DNA of 45,073 nucleotides from Pseudogulbenkiania subflava DSM 22618 (GCF_900177275.1 NZ_FXAG01000029.1:1-45073), one strand, 5' to 3'. Positions 25,530 to 34,675 are shown, counted from the stretch's first letter. Notes: a model not told the origin generated them from the sequence alone. Program-made: numbers and translations.

Positions 25530-27197
25530 ATGGCCACCCTGCTTGATCCGACATCCAACGAACAGAAGTACAGCAAACTCACCAGTGGCGTCATTGTTGG
25601 TGCCACCACCGCCAACAGCACGCGGCTCTGGGTCCGTATCTACCAGCCGGGCAGGTGGTGTCTGGTCGTCACGGCGAGCCCGCTGAGCGGCGACCTGGTT
25701 CGGCTGGAAGAAAAGACGGTTCCCGCCTTTCTGGCCGGTAATGGAATCGCGGCGGCCTACCTCAGCGAGCATGATTTCACGCATGACAACAGCCTGACCC
25801 ACGTCTTCGACGTCCCCGGCCTCACCCCGGATACCCGTTACTACTACACGGTCATCGCCAGCGAACTGGATGCGGACAAGGTAGCGCGCCGTACCGAAAT
25901 CGGCGGCGATGCGCCACGCCATTTCCGCACCATGCCGGAGACCCCGTCCGAGATTGTCTTCGGCTTCTACAGCTGCCACGACCATATCAGCAACAACGGT
26001 AGCGCCGGGGCCTGGCCACACTATCTCGAGCAGTTGGGGGACACCCGGGCACATTTCTCGATCGGCGGCGGCGATCAGGTCTATGTCGACACCAACGGCA
26101 AGAATCGTTTCCTGGATATCTGGTCCTGGCTGAAGGACAACAAGAAAGCGCTGCTCGACAAGTTTGCCCTTGGCAAAGGCAAGTACGATGAGGCGGGCAT
26201 CCAGCAATACCTGCTCGACATCTACCGCTGGTATTACCGCGTCTACTGGAGCGTGCCCGAGTTGCGCTCGGTATTCGAACAGGTTCCGCAGTACATGATC
26301 TGGGACGACCACGAGATCATGGACGGCTGGGGCTCATTGACCTGGAAGGAGCGCGCGGCGCAAATCTGCTCGTTCTGGGAGGAGGAAGACAGCAAGCCCA
26401 ACCTGATGCTGCTGCAATTGATGTGGAAAGCCGCCTGCCAGGCTTATTACGAATACGAGCACAGCCACAATCCCGCTACGCCCTACAACCCGGCGGACCC
26501 CGACCAATGCCAGTGGGACTACGCTTTCTGCCATGGCGGTGCCGCCTTTTACGTGCTGGACATGCGCGGCCACCACGATGTCGAAAAGAACAAGGGCAAG
26601 AAAATACCCGACAAGAACATCTTGCTGGGTCAGGCCCAGTTCGACCGTTTCCGTCAGTGGCTGGGAAGTGAGGACGTGAAGCAGGCCAATGCGCTGTTCA
26701 TCGTCTCTCCGGTCCCGGTCGTCCATTGGGTCGATCGACTGGTCAACTACGCCGACCTCGGCGAGGCCAAGGATGATTTCAAGGACGAGTGGGGTCACGA
26801 AACCAACCAATGGGAACGCAACCAGCTCCTGGAGACCCTCTTCAAAAGCATCGATCAGACCGGCAAGAAAGTAGTATTTCTCAGCGGGGACGTGCACTGC
26901 GCCTCGATCTTCAGGATTCGCCACCGCAAATTCCCCGCCGCCAAGGTCTACCATGCCACCTCGAGCGCCATCTCCCGCAAGCCGGCACCCAAACTGAGCC
27001 TGATCGGCATCAGTTCAGGCGGCGCCATGGAGAATAACGACAATGTCTTTACCGAACGACTGTACGCCCTGACGGGGTCCAACAACTTCCTGATGGTGCG
27101 GGCCCGCCCCGGGCCCAATCCGGAAATCATCATCGAATTGAACTGGGCGGGCGGCGACGAAGGTGAAATCACCAAACGCCGCATCGTACTCGATTAA
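25530..27197 (+). CDS. PhoD-like alkaline phosphatase/phosphodiesterase
   Basis: A 555-residue calcineurin-like metallophosphoesterase of the PhoD family. The N-terminal part (20-130) is a beta-sandwich with VGATTANSTRLWVRIYQPG and LTPDTRYYYTV. The catalytic part shows FGFYSCHDH, ISIGGGDQVYVD-like (FSIGGGDQVYVDTNG), MIWDDHEIMDGWG and FLSGDVHCASIF, the usual PhoD metal ligands. There is no Tat signal peptide, unlike secreted PhoD, so the enzyme may be cytoplasmic. ATG 25530 is preferred to a start 11 codons upstream because GAGG lies 5 bases before it. It stands alone. Confidence 0.85.
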   Translation: MATLLDPTSNEQKYSKLTSGVIVGATTANSTRLWVRIYQPGRWCLVVTASPLSGDLVRLEEKTVPAFLAGNGIAAAYLSEHDFTHDNSLTHVFDVPGLTPDTRYYYTVIASELDADKVARRTEIGGDAPRHFRTMPETPSEIVFGFYSCHDHISNNGSAGAWPHYLEQLGDTRAHFSIGGGDQVYVDTNGKNRFLDIWSWLKDNKKALLDKFALGKGKYDEAGIQQYLLDIYRWYYRVYWSVPELRSVFEQVPQYMIWDDHEIMDGWGSLTWKERAAQICSFWEEEDSKPNLMLLQLMWKAACQAYYEYEHSHNPATPYNPADPDQCQWDYAFCHGGAAFYVLDMRGHHDVEKNKGKKIPDKNILLGQAQFDRFRQWLGSEDVKQANALFIVSPVPVVHWVDRLVNYADLGEAKDDFKDEWGHETNQWERNQLLETLFKSIDQTGKKVVFLSGDVHCASIFRIRHRKFPAAKVYHATSSAISRKPAPKLSLIGISSGGAMENNDNVFTERLYALTGSNNFLMVRARPGPNPEIIIELNWAGGDEGEITKRRIVLD

Positions 27198-27619
27198 GGC
27201 AAGCCACCGCGGATCGCCCGCCTGATGTTCCGCGCTGCTCGGGGCCATTGCCGGTCTCGTCCTCGGGCCATCGCCGTCTTTCGAGGCGGCCGCCATCCCA
27301 GCGTCATGACCTCCGCGTCGAGGTGCGGCGACATTCCCGTATTTCATCGCGATACGCATGCTGTCAGCCTGAACTAACATGAATTGCCACCCTCTTAGTG
27401 AAGTAGGGCCGGTTCGGATAGATTTCCGGTTATGCATCGGCATGCGTTGGCCGTGACGGTACGGCTGCCAGCGCCGCGCAACCGGAAGGTGCTCCCATCG
27501 AACCGGCCAGCTAGTGGGGCGGGTCCGCCCCGGCGGGTGCCTTGACGCCCAGTATCGGTTGTTTTCTTCGGCGAACGGAGCACTCGCTTCATCCTGTCTG
27601 AAGTTGAAGGAGGAAAGCC
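27198..27619. other. Intergenic region before the lipoprotein gene
   Basis: This 422-base stretch holds no gene I can support. A long minus-strand reading frame crosses it, but it is the shadow of the PhoD-like gene extended by chance. GAAGGAGGAAAG just before 27620 is the ribosome-binding site of the next gene. The promoter is not evident. Confidence 0.45.
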
Positions 27620-27937
27620 ATGTCCCTATCACGTTCCGTTCGCACTTCCGTACTGACTTCGTTACTGGGGGCATCCCTGCTGTTGCTGGGCGGCTGTGCC
27701 AGCTCGGGGGATGTCGACAAGCTGCGCGCCGATGTCACCCGCGCCCAGCAGACTGCCGATCAGGCGATGAAAGCCGCAGCCGCGGCCCAGGCCTCGGCCG
27801 ATAACGCCGGCAAAAAAGCCGACCAGGCGATGACGGTGGCGAACCAGTCCAACCAGACCGCCAACCAGGCCAACCAGACGGCCACCGATGCCAATCAGCG
27901 GCTGGATCGGATGTTCAAGAAAACCATGATGAAGTAG
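27620..27937 (+). CDS. Alanine-zipper lipoprotein (Lpp/OprI-like)
   Basis: A 105-residue lipoprotein with signal peptide and lipobox LGGCAS (Cys about 26). The mature part is a single helix with repeated AQQTADQAMKAAAAAQASADNA and NQ-T-NQ-NQT heptads, and ends RLDRMFKKTMMK. The alanine-zipper plus a terminal lysine is the plan of Lpp and OprI, which tie the outer membrane to peptidoglycan, possibly through that lysine. A very strong ribosome-binding site (GGAGG) precedes it. The two L,D-transpeptidase genes nearby could be the enzymes that attach it (inference). Confidence 0.8.
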   Translation: MSLSRSVRTSVLTSLLGASLLLLGGCASSGDVDKLRADVTRAQQTADQAMKAAAAAQASADNAGKKADQAMTVANQSNQTANQANQTATDANQRLDRMFKKTMMK

Positions 27938-27966
27938 ACGAAAGCGAGCGGGTGGGCGTTCGTGCT

Positions 27967-28067
27967 CAGAATCTGTTCACGATCTGTCGCGAGCGGCCCT
28001 CAGCGGGGTGAAGAGCAGCACATGAGCCCCGATCAGGGATCGCGCAGCAAGATCGGGGCAGGTTCTC
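27967..28067. repeat. MITE-like repeat, copy 2 (about 101 bp)
   Basis: It matches the reverse complement of 10335-10479 over its whole length, with one internal gap of 45 bases that falls exactly between two GAGCAGC direct repeats of copy 1. Its outer ends are CTCAG on both sides. The right end coincides with the stop codon of the L,D-transpeptidase gene at 28066-28068. Confidence 0.7.
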
Positions 28068-28617
28068 AGCGGATGACCACTCGCATGCCGATCTTCGCCC
28101 AGCGCGCGAATTGGTGCAGTTGCGCATTGCTGAGCGCGACGCAGCCATTAGTCCAGTTGAAGTCGCGATGAATACGATAGCTTCCACGCCCGACACCATG
28201 AATGCCGATGGCGCCCCCCAGCGCGGTGTATTGCGGCGGCAACCGTCCAGCGCGGGCCGCCAACAGAATGTCGTCACGGGTGCCCGCATCGATGCGGCCG
28301 TCGTGAAAAGCTTGCTCGGCATGCTCCGGGCGGGGGTAATCGAGTTGGTAGAAACTGCCGAATACGTGTGGGGAGCGAATGCGCATGATGTGGAAGCTGC
28401 CCAACGGGGTGCTGCCATCGCCGTGGTAGTGGAGCGGCGCGACGCCGCCCCGCCCCACCGAGATGTTGTCGAAGCGCTGCAGCGGGCGGCTGCCCTCATA
28501 CACGGTAAGGGTACGGGCGGCGGTATCCACCTCGACCCAGCGCTCGGTGCCGGCATCAGCGAGCATGCTCAGTGCCAGCCACACCAGGGTCAGTGCATAC
28601 CGCATCAGCCTCGCCAT
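28066..28617 (-). CDS. L,D-transpeptidase (YkuD domain), small secreted form
   Basis: A 183-residue protein with a signal peptide (cleavage near ADAG, residue 23). The YkuD core has the catalytic pattern GIHGVGRG with H140, then TNGCVALSN with nucleophile C159. Such enzymes form 3-3 peptidoglycan cross-links or attach lipoproteins to meso-diaminopimelate. Its ATG lies at 28617-28615 with a GGGGG stretch about 8 bases upstream, inside the coding start of the divergent partner. The stop codon lies at the edge of a MITE-like repeat. Confidence 0.85.
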   Translation of the reverse strand: MARLMRYALTLVWLALSMLADAGTERWVEVDTAARTLTVYEGSRPLQRFDNISVGRGGVAPLHYHGDGSTPLGSFHIMRIRSPHVFGSFYQLDYPRPEHAEQAFHDGRIDAGTRDDILLAARAGRLPPQYTALGGAIGIHGVGRGSYRIHRDFNWTNGCVALSNAQLHQFARWAKIGMRVVIR

Positions 28618-29664
28618 GTGTCTCGCCCCCTTGCCCGCCTTGTCCTGACCATAACGCTGAGCGTCATGGGCTTGGTCCCCGCGGCTGCAGCTACCTTTAC
28701 GCTGCCGACCGACGGTTCGACCGTAGTGGGCCAGGTGCTAGTGGTCGAACCGACCGGCAACAACACGCTGCCCGACATTGCCCGCCATTACGACATCGGC
28801 TACGAGGAGATCGCTCGCGCCAACCCCGAGCAGTCGGTCTGGACGCCGCACGGCGCCGTGGTGGTGCCACGCCAGTTCATCCTGCCGCCCAAGCCGTGGC
28901 AGGGCGTGGTGCTGAACATCCCGCAGCGGCGGCTGTACTACTTCCCGGAAACGGCCAAGGGACAGCCACCGAAACAGGTCATCACCTATCCCATCAGTAT
29001 AGCGCGCGAGGGCTGGTCCACCCCGCTGGGGGCCACCCGCATCAAGGCCAAATTCAAGGACCCGGCCTGGTTCGTTCCCAAGAGCATTCGCGACGAGCAT
29101 TTGCGCGAGGACGGCGTCGAACTGCCGGAATACTTCCCTCCCGGCCCCGACAACCCGATGGGCATGCTGGCGATGCAGACCGGCTTCCCCGGCATCTTCA
29201 TCCACGCCACCAACCGGCCGTGGGGGGTGGGTCTGCGCACCAGTCACGGCTGCCTGCATCTATATCCCGAAGACGCCGCGCAGATCTTCCCGCAAATGAA
29301 GGTGGGAACGCCGGTGAGGGTGATCGATGAGCCCGTGCTGGTCGGCAACGATGGCAGCCGCTGGGTGATGGCCACCTTCGAGCCGGTAGACGAATACCCG
29401 GACAAGGTTCCGCTGGAGCAGCGGGTAGCGCAAACACTCTCGACCGTGCCCCTGCCGCCCGATGAAATCGACCAGGAGCGGGTAACGCAACTGGCCACCA
29501 CCCCGCAACCGGTGCCGGTCGCGCTGTCGGCCTCCGAACCAGGCCTGGACGACTGGCTCACCGAGTTGCCCGTCGAGCCGTACAATTTCGAGCCCTACGG
29601 CATCGATGCCAACAATGCCCTGCTGCCTCGTCTCCCCGCCAGCGAGGATCTCGAATTGCCGTAA
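28618..29664 (+). CDS. L,D-transpeptidase (ErfK/YbiS-type)
   Basis: A 348-residue periplasmic enzyme. From GTG 28618 the signal peptide reads MSRPLARLVLTITLSVMGLV and is cleaved near AAAA. A LysM-like segment (42-90, LPDIARHYDIGYEEIARANP) precedes the YkuD domain, which carries IFIHATN (H196) and SHGCLHL (C212). The long proline-rich tail after 245 is of unknown role. The start is uncertain: the frame is open much further upstream, but that part is antisense to the partner gene, and an ATG at 28666 would leave too short a signal. ErfK/YbiS enzymes attach Braun-type lipoproteins, which fits the neighbouring alanine-zipper gene. Confidence 0.85.
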   Translation: MSRPLARLVLTITLSVMGLVPAAAATFTLPTDGSTVVGQVLVVEPTGNNTLPDIARHYDIGYEEIARANPEQSVWTPHGAVVVPRQFILPPKPWQGVVLNIPQRRLYYFPETAKGQPPKQVITYPISIAREGWSTPLGATRIKAKFKDPAWFVPKSIRDEHLREDGVELPEYFPPGPDNPMGMLAMQTGFPGIFIHATNRPWGVGLRTSHGCLHLYPEDAAQIFPQMKVGTPVRVIDEPVLVGNDGSRWVMATFEPVDEYPDKVPLEQRVAQTLSTVPLPPDEIDQERVTQLATTPQPVPVALSASEPGLDDWLTELPVEPYNFEPYGIDANNALLPRLPASEDLELP

Positions 29665-29739
29665 ATATGCGCCAAAGGTTGGCCGAAGAAGCAAGAGTTC
29701 GGCACCGTGCGTTCGACAACGAGGTGGACGCACCATGCA

Positions 29740-29764
29740 AAAGAGCCGCATTGCGGCTCTTCAT
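29740..29764. terminator. Bidirectional terminator between convergent genes
   Basis: An 8-bp stem (AGAGCCGC / GCGGCTCT) with a 3-base loop, flanked by AAAA on the left and TTC on the right. It lies between the stop of the L,D-transpeptidase gene (29664) and that of the transporter (29775). On the minus strand it ends in TTTTGC. Confidence 0.75.
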
Positions 29765-29774
29765 GCTACAGGGT

Positions 29775-31163
29775 TCAGATCAGCCCGAGCCCCTTGAACA
29801 TCACCAGCAGGATCAGCAGCGGCGTGACCAGCTTCAGCAGCCCGTGCAAGCCCTTCACGATCTTGCCATTGTCCAATACCCCGTGATTGCTCAGCGCCTC
29901 CATCATCTTCTGCTTGCCCCAGACCCAGGCCACGAACAGACAAATGAAGATGCCACCCAACGGCAGCAGGACGTTGGAAGTCAGGTAGTCGAACAGATCG
30001 AAGAAGGTCATGCCGAACAGTTTGACGTCGGCCAGCACACTGTTGGACAAGGCGCAGCTGGAGCCGATCAACCCCAGCAACAGCAGGTTCAACAAGGTGG
30101 CGCGGGCGCGGCTGATGCCGAAGCGACCCACCATCACCGATACCGGGACTTCCAGTAGCGACAGCATGGCACCGGTGGCCGCCACGGCGGCCAGCACGAA
30201 GAACAGCACCATGAACACGTGGCCGAACGGCATGCTGGCAAAGACCGCCGGGATGGTGATGAACAGCAGCGCCGGGCCGGCACCGGGCTGGAAACCGAAG
30301 CTGAACACCGCGGGGAAGATGGCGATACCCGCCAGCATCGACACGAACAGATCGGCGCTCATCACGCGCAGCGTGGTGGCCGGGATGTTCTGATCGTCGC
30401 GAAAGTAGCTGCCGTACGTGATCATGGTGCCCATGCCGATGGAGAGCTTGAAGAACGCCAGCCCCATGGCGACCAGCACCACTTCGCCGCTGATCTTGGA
30501 CCAGTCCGGGGTGAACAGGAAGGACAGGCCCTGCGCCGCGCCCGGCAACGTCAGGCTGCGTGCGCCAATCACCAGCAGCAACACGAACAGCAGCGGCATC
30601 AGCTTCTTGGTCACGGCCTCGATGCCCTTGGCCACGCCGAACAGCAGGATTCCGCCGATCAGCAGCAAGACCCCCCACTGCCACAGCAGCGACTGCACCG
30701 GGTCGGAAATCAGCCCCTTGAAGGCCGCCGACGTGACCGCCGGGCTGCTGGAGAGGATGTCACCGCGCAGCGCCTTGAACACGTAGGCAAACACCCAGGC
30801 CGCCACCTCGGTGTAAAACGCCATGATCAGAAACGCCGCCACCACGCCAAAGGCGCCGATCAGCCACCACGGCTGTCCCGCCGGGGCCAGGGTACGCAGC
30901 GTGGTCACTGCATCGGACTTGGCCTTGCGGCCCAGCATGATCTCGGAAATCATTACCGGCAAGCCGACCAGCAGCGTAGCCAAGAGGTAGATCACCAAAA
31001 ACCCGGCGCCGCCGTTGGCCCCCGTCACATAAGGGAATTTCCAGATGTTGCCCAGCCCAACCGCCGAGCCGAGTGTGGCGGCCAGCACGCCGAAACTGGA
31101 AGAAAACGCATCGCGGGTTTTGCCCGCTGCCGCCGTGGCCGCGTGTGGAGTGTGATTTTTCAT
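29775..31163 (-). CDS. Sodium-dependent transporter, NSS (SNF) family
   Basis: A 462-residue membrane protein with about eleven to twelve hydrophobic helices. The first carries LGSAVGLGNIWKFPYVTGANGG, the unwound sodium- and substrate-binding segment typical of the LeuT fold (here given in full as the family signature but not as proof of substrate). Bacterial members take up amino acids such as tryptophan, tyrosine or leucine. The start ATG 31163 gives MKNHTPHAATAAAG; a TTG seven codons upstream is less likely. It is a single gene. Confidence 0.9.
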   Translation of the reverse strand: MKNHTPHAATAAAGKTRDAFSSSFGVLAATLGSAVGLGNIWKFPYVTGANGGAGFLVIYLLATLLVGLPVMISEIMLGRKAKSDAVTTLRTLAPAGQPWWLIGAFGVVAAFLIMAFYTEVAAWVFAYVFKALRGDILSSSPAVTSAAFKGLISDPVQSLLWQWGVLLLIGGILLFGVAKGIEAVTKKLMPLLFVLLLVIGARSLTLPGAAQGLSFLFTPDWSKISGEVVLVAMGLAFFKLSIGMGTMITYGSYFRDDQNIPATTLRVMSADLFVSMLAGIAIFPAVFSFGFQPGAGPALLFITIPAVFASMPFGHVFMVLFFVLAAVAATGAMLSLLEVPVSVMVGRFGISRARATLLNLLLLGLIGSSCALSNSVLADVKLFGMTFFDLFDYLTSNVLLPLGGIFICLFVAWVWGKQKMMEALSNHGVLDNGKIVKGLHGLLKLVTPLLILLVMFKGLGLI

Positions 31164-31191
31164 CGAAAACTCTGCCTGAAACAAATGACAA

Positions 31192-31219
31192 GCCCGTCCC
31201 GCTTGTGGCGGGGACGGGC
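31192..31219 (-). terminator. Hairpin between TPM operon and transporter gene
   Basis: A 9-bp perfect stem (GCCCGTCCC / GGGACGGGC) with a 10-base loop lies 157 bases past the end of the LemA-TPM operon and 29 bases upstream of the transporter start. On the minus strand it is followed by TTGTCATTTGTTT. It could end the operon or act as a leader hairpin for the transporter. Confidence 0.45.
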
Positions 31220-31375
31220 GCTCGGGCGAGAGTGTACGAAGTTTTGATCAAGCCGGCTATCGCCTGGTCGGCCTACTTGCCAAGTCAAAACAGGAAGCGT
31301 CGGCATCCGGCGCAGGGCGGCAGCAAACCGGCATGCGCGGCACGAGAGCACGGGCTAACAATGCCACCCTGCCCG

Positions 31376-31873
31376 TCACAGCACCACCGGGCGATCCGGC
31401 AGTTCGTTGACGCGCTGATCGCCCGCCGGAAAATGCTCCGCCAACAGATGGGTGACCGCGAGGATGCCTTCCACAGCCCCTTCTTCGTAGTGGCCACGGC
31501 TGAAGGACGTTTCCATGATCCGGCAAATGCGCTGCCACTCCTGAGCGTCGACCTTGGCATGAATGCCTCGGTCGGCGACGATCTCGACATCGTGATCCGC
31601 CAGCAGCAGGTAGATCAGAACACCGTTATTGTGCTCGGTGTCCCATACCCGCAGCAGGGAAAATACGTCGAGGGCCTGGGCCCAGGCCGTATGGCTACGG
31701 AGCAACGCCGATGTATGCAAGGCACCCTCGACGGCAAAGCGCACCTGTCCAGCGTGAAGTCGCTCGCCGTCCTTGATGGCCACTTCGATTGCGCTCAGGG
31801 TACTGGCCGTGAAGCAGCGTCGGACTTGCCAGGGCGTCATGGTCAGGTGCCGAACGATACGTTTGATATTCAT
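31376..31873 (-). CDS. TPM-domain protein, short soluble form
   Basis: A 165-residue protein without signal peptide. It carries the TPM (YgcG/DUF477) fold: RVWDTEHNNGVLIYLLLADHDVEIVADRGIHAK, in which the VLIYLL-ADHDVEIVADRG stretch is diagnostic. The ATG 31873 lies 2 bases after the stop of the larger TPM gene, with AGGTGG as ribosome-binding site inside that gene's end. Third gene of a lemA-TPM-TPM operon. Members of this family are thought to help in membrane or photosystem protein turnover; the bacterial role is unclear. Confidence 0.8.
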   Translation of the reverse strand: MNIKRIVRHLTMTPWQVRRCFTASTLSAIEVAIKDGERLHAGQVRFAVEGALHTSALLRSHTAWAQALDVFSLLRVWDTEHNNGVLIYLLLADHDVEIVADRGIHAKVDAQEWQRICRIMETSFSRGHYEEGAVEGILAVTHLLAEHFPAGDQRVNELPDRPVVL

Positions 31874-31875
31874 GC

Positions 31876-32739
31876 TCACCACCTGCCCGAGGCGCCACCG
31901 CCTCCAAAACCACCGCCGCCGCCGCTGAACCCGCCGCCACCAAACCCTCCTCCCCCTTGTCCGCCGGACCAGCCACCGCCGCTATGCCAGCCGCCGCGCC
32001 CGCCCATGCCGCCCAGCAAGGTGAAGAAAAAAGCCATCAGACCCGCCGTCAGTGCCAGCGAGATCGCCCCCAGCACCATCCACGCCAGCACTGCGACCGC
32101 ACTGCCGGTCACGATCGCCGCCGGCAGCCTGCCCAGCAGCAGACGCAAGAATCCGCCCACGACGAACGCCACCACCACGACCAGCGGCGCCAGCGAGGAA
32201 AAACTGACCTGACGCTGTGCCGAAGTTCTTGTCGGCGGCGGCAGAGGCTCGCCGTTGACGACCCCGATGATGCGCGCCACCCCGGCCGTGATGCCGCCGT
32301 AGAAGTCACCCTGCCGAAAACGCGGCACGATGATCTCGCTGATGATGCGCTTGCAGGTGGCGTCGTTCAGCGCCCCTTCCAGCCCGTAACCGACCTCGAT
32401 ACGCAGGTTGCGGTCATTCTTGGCCACCAGCAGCAGCGCGCCGTCGTCTACGTTCTTGCGGCCGAGCTTCCATTGTTCGACCACCCGCAGCGCGTATTGC
32501 TCGATGGCCTCCTCCCCCGTGGTCGGAACGATCAGAACCGCCAGCTGGCTGCCCTTGTTCGTCTCAAAGGTCCGTAGCGTCTGCTCCAGCGCCGCCGTCT
32601 GTTCCGGACTCAAGGTGGCGGTCTGATCGACGATGTGAGCACTCAGCGGCGGCACCGCCACCTGCTGGGCGCCGGCAAGCAAGCCCCAGCCCAGAACGGC
32701 ACTAAGCAGTACACCCCGAAGTGCACGCCACAATGACAT
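31876..32739 (-). CDS. TPM-domain membrane protein (YgcG family)
   Basis: A 287-residue protein. After a signal peptide (to about residue 24) comes a TPM domain (30-160) with VDQTATLSPEQTAALEQTL and DDGALLLVAKNDRNLRIEVGYGLEGAL. Two or three membrane helices follow (about 185-240), and the C-terminal tail is almost pure glycine, serine and phenylalanine (GGGGFGGGGFSGGG), as is normal for this family. Its ATG overlaps the LemA stop by one base (TGATG). Confidence 0.9.
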   Translation of the reverse strand: MSLWRALRGVLLSAVLGWGLLAGAQQVAVPPLSAHIVDQTATLSPEQTAALEQTLRTFETNKGSQLAVLIVPTTGEEAIEQYALRVVEQWKLGRKNVDDGALLLVAKNDRNLRIEVGYGLEGALNDATCKRIISEIIVPRFRQGDFYGGITAGVARIIGVVNGEPLPPPTRTSAQRQVSFSSLAPLVVVVAFVVGGFLRLLLGRLPAAIVTGSAVAVLAWMVLGAISLALTAGLMAFFFTLLGGMGGRGGWHSGGGWSGGQGGGGFGGGGFSGGGGGFGGGGASGRW

Positions 32740-33371
32740 CAGTAGCTCCCTGCCGGCTTGGGTGTTTGCGCCGGTGCCGGTGCGCTACCGAAATCGACGC
32801 GCGGCGCGGTGGAGAGCGCCTGTTCGTTTTCCACGGTGAAGTTGGGCTTCACCTTGAAACCAAACGCCATGGCGGTCAGGTTGGAGGGGAAGCTACGCAC
32901 GGTGACGTTGTACTGCTCGACCGCCTTGATGTAGCGATTGCGGGCAACGGTGATGCGGTTTTCCGTGCCTTCGAGCTGTGCTTGCAGGTCGCGGAAGTTG
33001 GCATCGGCCTTGAGCTGCGGGTAGTTTTCCGAAACCACCAGCAGCCGCGACAGGGCGCCGCTGAGTTGGGCCTGGGCCGACTGGAATTTGGCCAGGGCGT
33101 CCGGATCGTTGGCCAGTTCTGGCGTGATCTGGAGGCTGCCTACCCGCGAGCGCGCCTCGGTGACCTGCGTCAGCACCTCCTTCTCATGCGCGGCGTAGCC
33201 TTTGACGGTGTTGACCAGATTCGGCACCAAGTCCGCACGGCGCTGGTACTGGTTCAATACTTCAGACCAACTGGCCTTGAGCTGTTCGTCGTTGAATTGC
33301 AAGGTGTTGTAGCCGCAGCCGGACAAACTCAGCAGCATGACGGCAAGCAAGGCGGTCCATAACTGGCGCAT
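32739..33371 (-). CDS. LemA-family lipoprotein
   Basis: A 210-residue protein from ATG 33371, which is preceded by AAAGGGGAA. It has a lipoprotein signal (LLSLSGCGYN, Cys about 19) and the LemA helical core: NQYQRRADLVPNLVNTVKGY, YPQLKADANFRDLQAQLEGTENRI and RNRYIKAVEQYN. The proline-rich end (APAPAQTPKPAGSY) is not conserved. LemA and YgcG genes are usually paired, as here. Confidence 0.92.
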   Translation of the reverse strand: MRQLWTALLAVMLLSLSGCGYNTLQFNDEQLKASWSEVLNQYQRRADLVPNLVNTVKGYAAHEKEVLTQVTEARSRVGSLQITPELANDPDALAKFQSAQAQLSGALSRLLVVSENYPQLKADANFRDLQAQLEGTENRITVARNRYIKAVEQYNVTVRSFPSNLTAMAFGFKVKPNFTVENEQALSTAPRVDFGSAPAPAQTPKPAGSY

Positions 33372-33619
33372 TCGATTCCCCTTTGGATGTGGCAGCCAAG
33401 CACTCAGAGCCGGCATCGTTCGGCTCTGCATCGGGCTGCCCTGAATCATTTCATTACAGCTTAACCGGCAACAAAAGACAAAATGACATCGAGGTGAGAG
33501 GCTGGGAGAACAGGGGTGCCCGGATTTCATCGCCGAGACAGGCCAGTGCACACCACAGCGGCAGTCGACGTGACCATGACGACTGCCGCCATTGCAGAAA
33601 GTGCTACAGCAAGAGGAAT

Positions 33620-33630
33620 GGGGGGGGGGG
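33620..33630. repeat. Homopolymer of 11 G
   Basis: Eleven G in a row lie 21 bases past the stop of the YSC84-like gene. Such tracts slip during replication, or are miscounted in sequencing. No coding frame crosses it, so no phase-variable gene is evident. Confidence 0.7.
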
Positions 33631-33651
33631 AGAGCCCTCCCCGCCTGCCGG

Positions 33652-34245
33652 CTACAGGTTCAGCTTGGAAACCTTGGTGCCTTCAAACGTCAGGTTCGCC
33701 ATCAAGCCGTTGTTGGTCAGAGCAAAACCCACCACCGGCTGTTGCGCCGTATTCAGGTCGATATCGCCATTGGCACCCATTTTCAGCAGCGCCACCGAGG
33801 CGTCCGCGCCAACGGTCCAGCCCGACCCGGCGAGAAACTTGTTCAGCGCGTCCTGCGTCATGAACAGGAAAATGATGGCCTTCGACTGGGCCCCGATCTG
33901 CCAGCCGAACGAGGCGCTCGCCGTCTGGTAGTAGCCAGAAGGCTTGCCCCCAACCCTCAGCGCGCCCTTGCCGTACTCGCCGCCGACGACCAGCCCGGCC
34001 GCGATGACCGACGGAAAGATCAGCACACCGTGTGCTTTCGCCACCAAGGCGCGGGAGCTTGGGGCGTTACTGTACAGGCGTGCCAACGTGGCGTCGTACC
34101 CGGCGTCGATTTCACGTGCCTGGCTCGCCGCACTCATCGAGCGAGTCGAAGGTGATTCGCTCATCTTGCTGGTGGTGGTCGTGCAGCCGCTGGCCAACAC
34201 CGATAATGCTGCCACTAATCCAATGCATAACTTTCTGGTTCGCAT
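33652..34245 (-). CDS. YSC84-like lipoprotein
   Basis: A 197-residue lipoprotein with AGGAGGA 6 bases before ATG 34245. Signal peptide with lipobox LASGCTT (Cys about 21). The mature part carries the YSC84/DUF541-like core, AKAHGVLIFPSVIAAGLVVGGEYGKGAL, and later YYQTASASFGWQIGAQSKAI, then FLFMTQDALNKFLAGSGW. In eukaryotes the YSC84 domain binds lipids; the bacterial function is unknown. It is a single gene. Confidence 0.88.
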   Translation of the reverse strand: MRTRKLCIGLVAALSVLASGCTTTTSKMSESPSTRSMSAASQAREIDAGYDATLARLYSNAPSSRALVAKAHGVLIFPSVIAAGLVVGGEYGKGALRVGGKPSGYYQTASASFGWQIGAQSKAIIFLFMTQDALNKFLAGSGWTVGADASVALLKMGANGDIDLNTAQQPVVGFALTNNGLMANLTFEGTKVSKLNL

Positions 34246-34675
34246 ATCGTCCTCCTGATGGTCTCGAGGTAGTACCGGGGAACACAATTGCCCCGGTGGA
34301 AGGCAGTTGAAGTGCGTGGGATCGAATCGTCCCAGCACCGCCTGCCGCGACCGTGAACGGCACAGCCCCCACGGATGACCTGAAGCAATACGGCAACGAT
34401 GGTGATGGAAAGATGAGATGAAGCAAGTAGCCAAGCGTATACAACGTCAGCCCGCCGAGAACCGACCACAGCCATGCACCATGACCCTGGCCTGAAATAG
34501 CACGACTCCTTGGCATACCACGGTAGAGGGGCTACGAGCCCTGTCCTCGGTTATAGCACCCTGATGCAGGACACAGGCGACCGGGAGGCAAGCCAGCTTC
34601 GGCCTTCCCGACCGGTCAGGAAAACCCTGTACATCAGGGTGGATAACTTTGCCGGCAAAAAAACGTTGCCATGCA
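34246..34675. other. Intergenic region before tRNA-Tyr
   Basis: 430 bases separate the YSC84-like gene from the tRNA promoter. Short reading frames exist on both strands but none has a ribosome-binding site and recognisable product. The left end must hold the promoter of the lipoprotein gene. Confidence 0.45.

Noticed and set aside
25407-26954. Minus-strand frames of 301 and 206 codons opposite the PhoD-like gene
   Set aside because: They are antisense to a gene with all PhoD metal-binding motifs and have no domain of their own.
28111-28617. N-terminal extension of the ErfK-type L,D-transpeptidase by 169 codons
   Set aside because: It is wholly antisense to the divergent L,D-transpeptidase, and would bury the signal peptide inside the protein.
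33620-33630. The G tract as a phase-variation switch
   Set aside because: It lies between genes, past the stop of one; no start, promoter spacing or coding frame depends on it as far as I can see.
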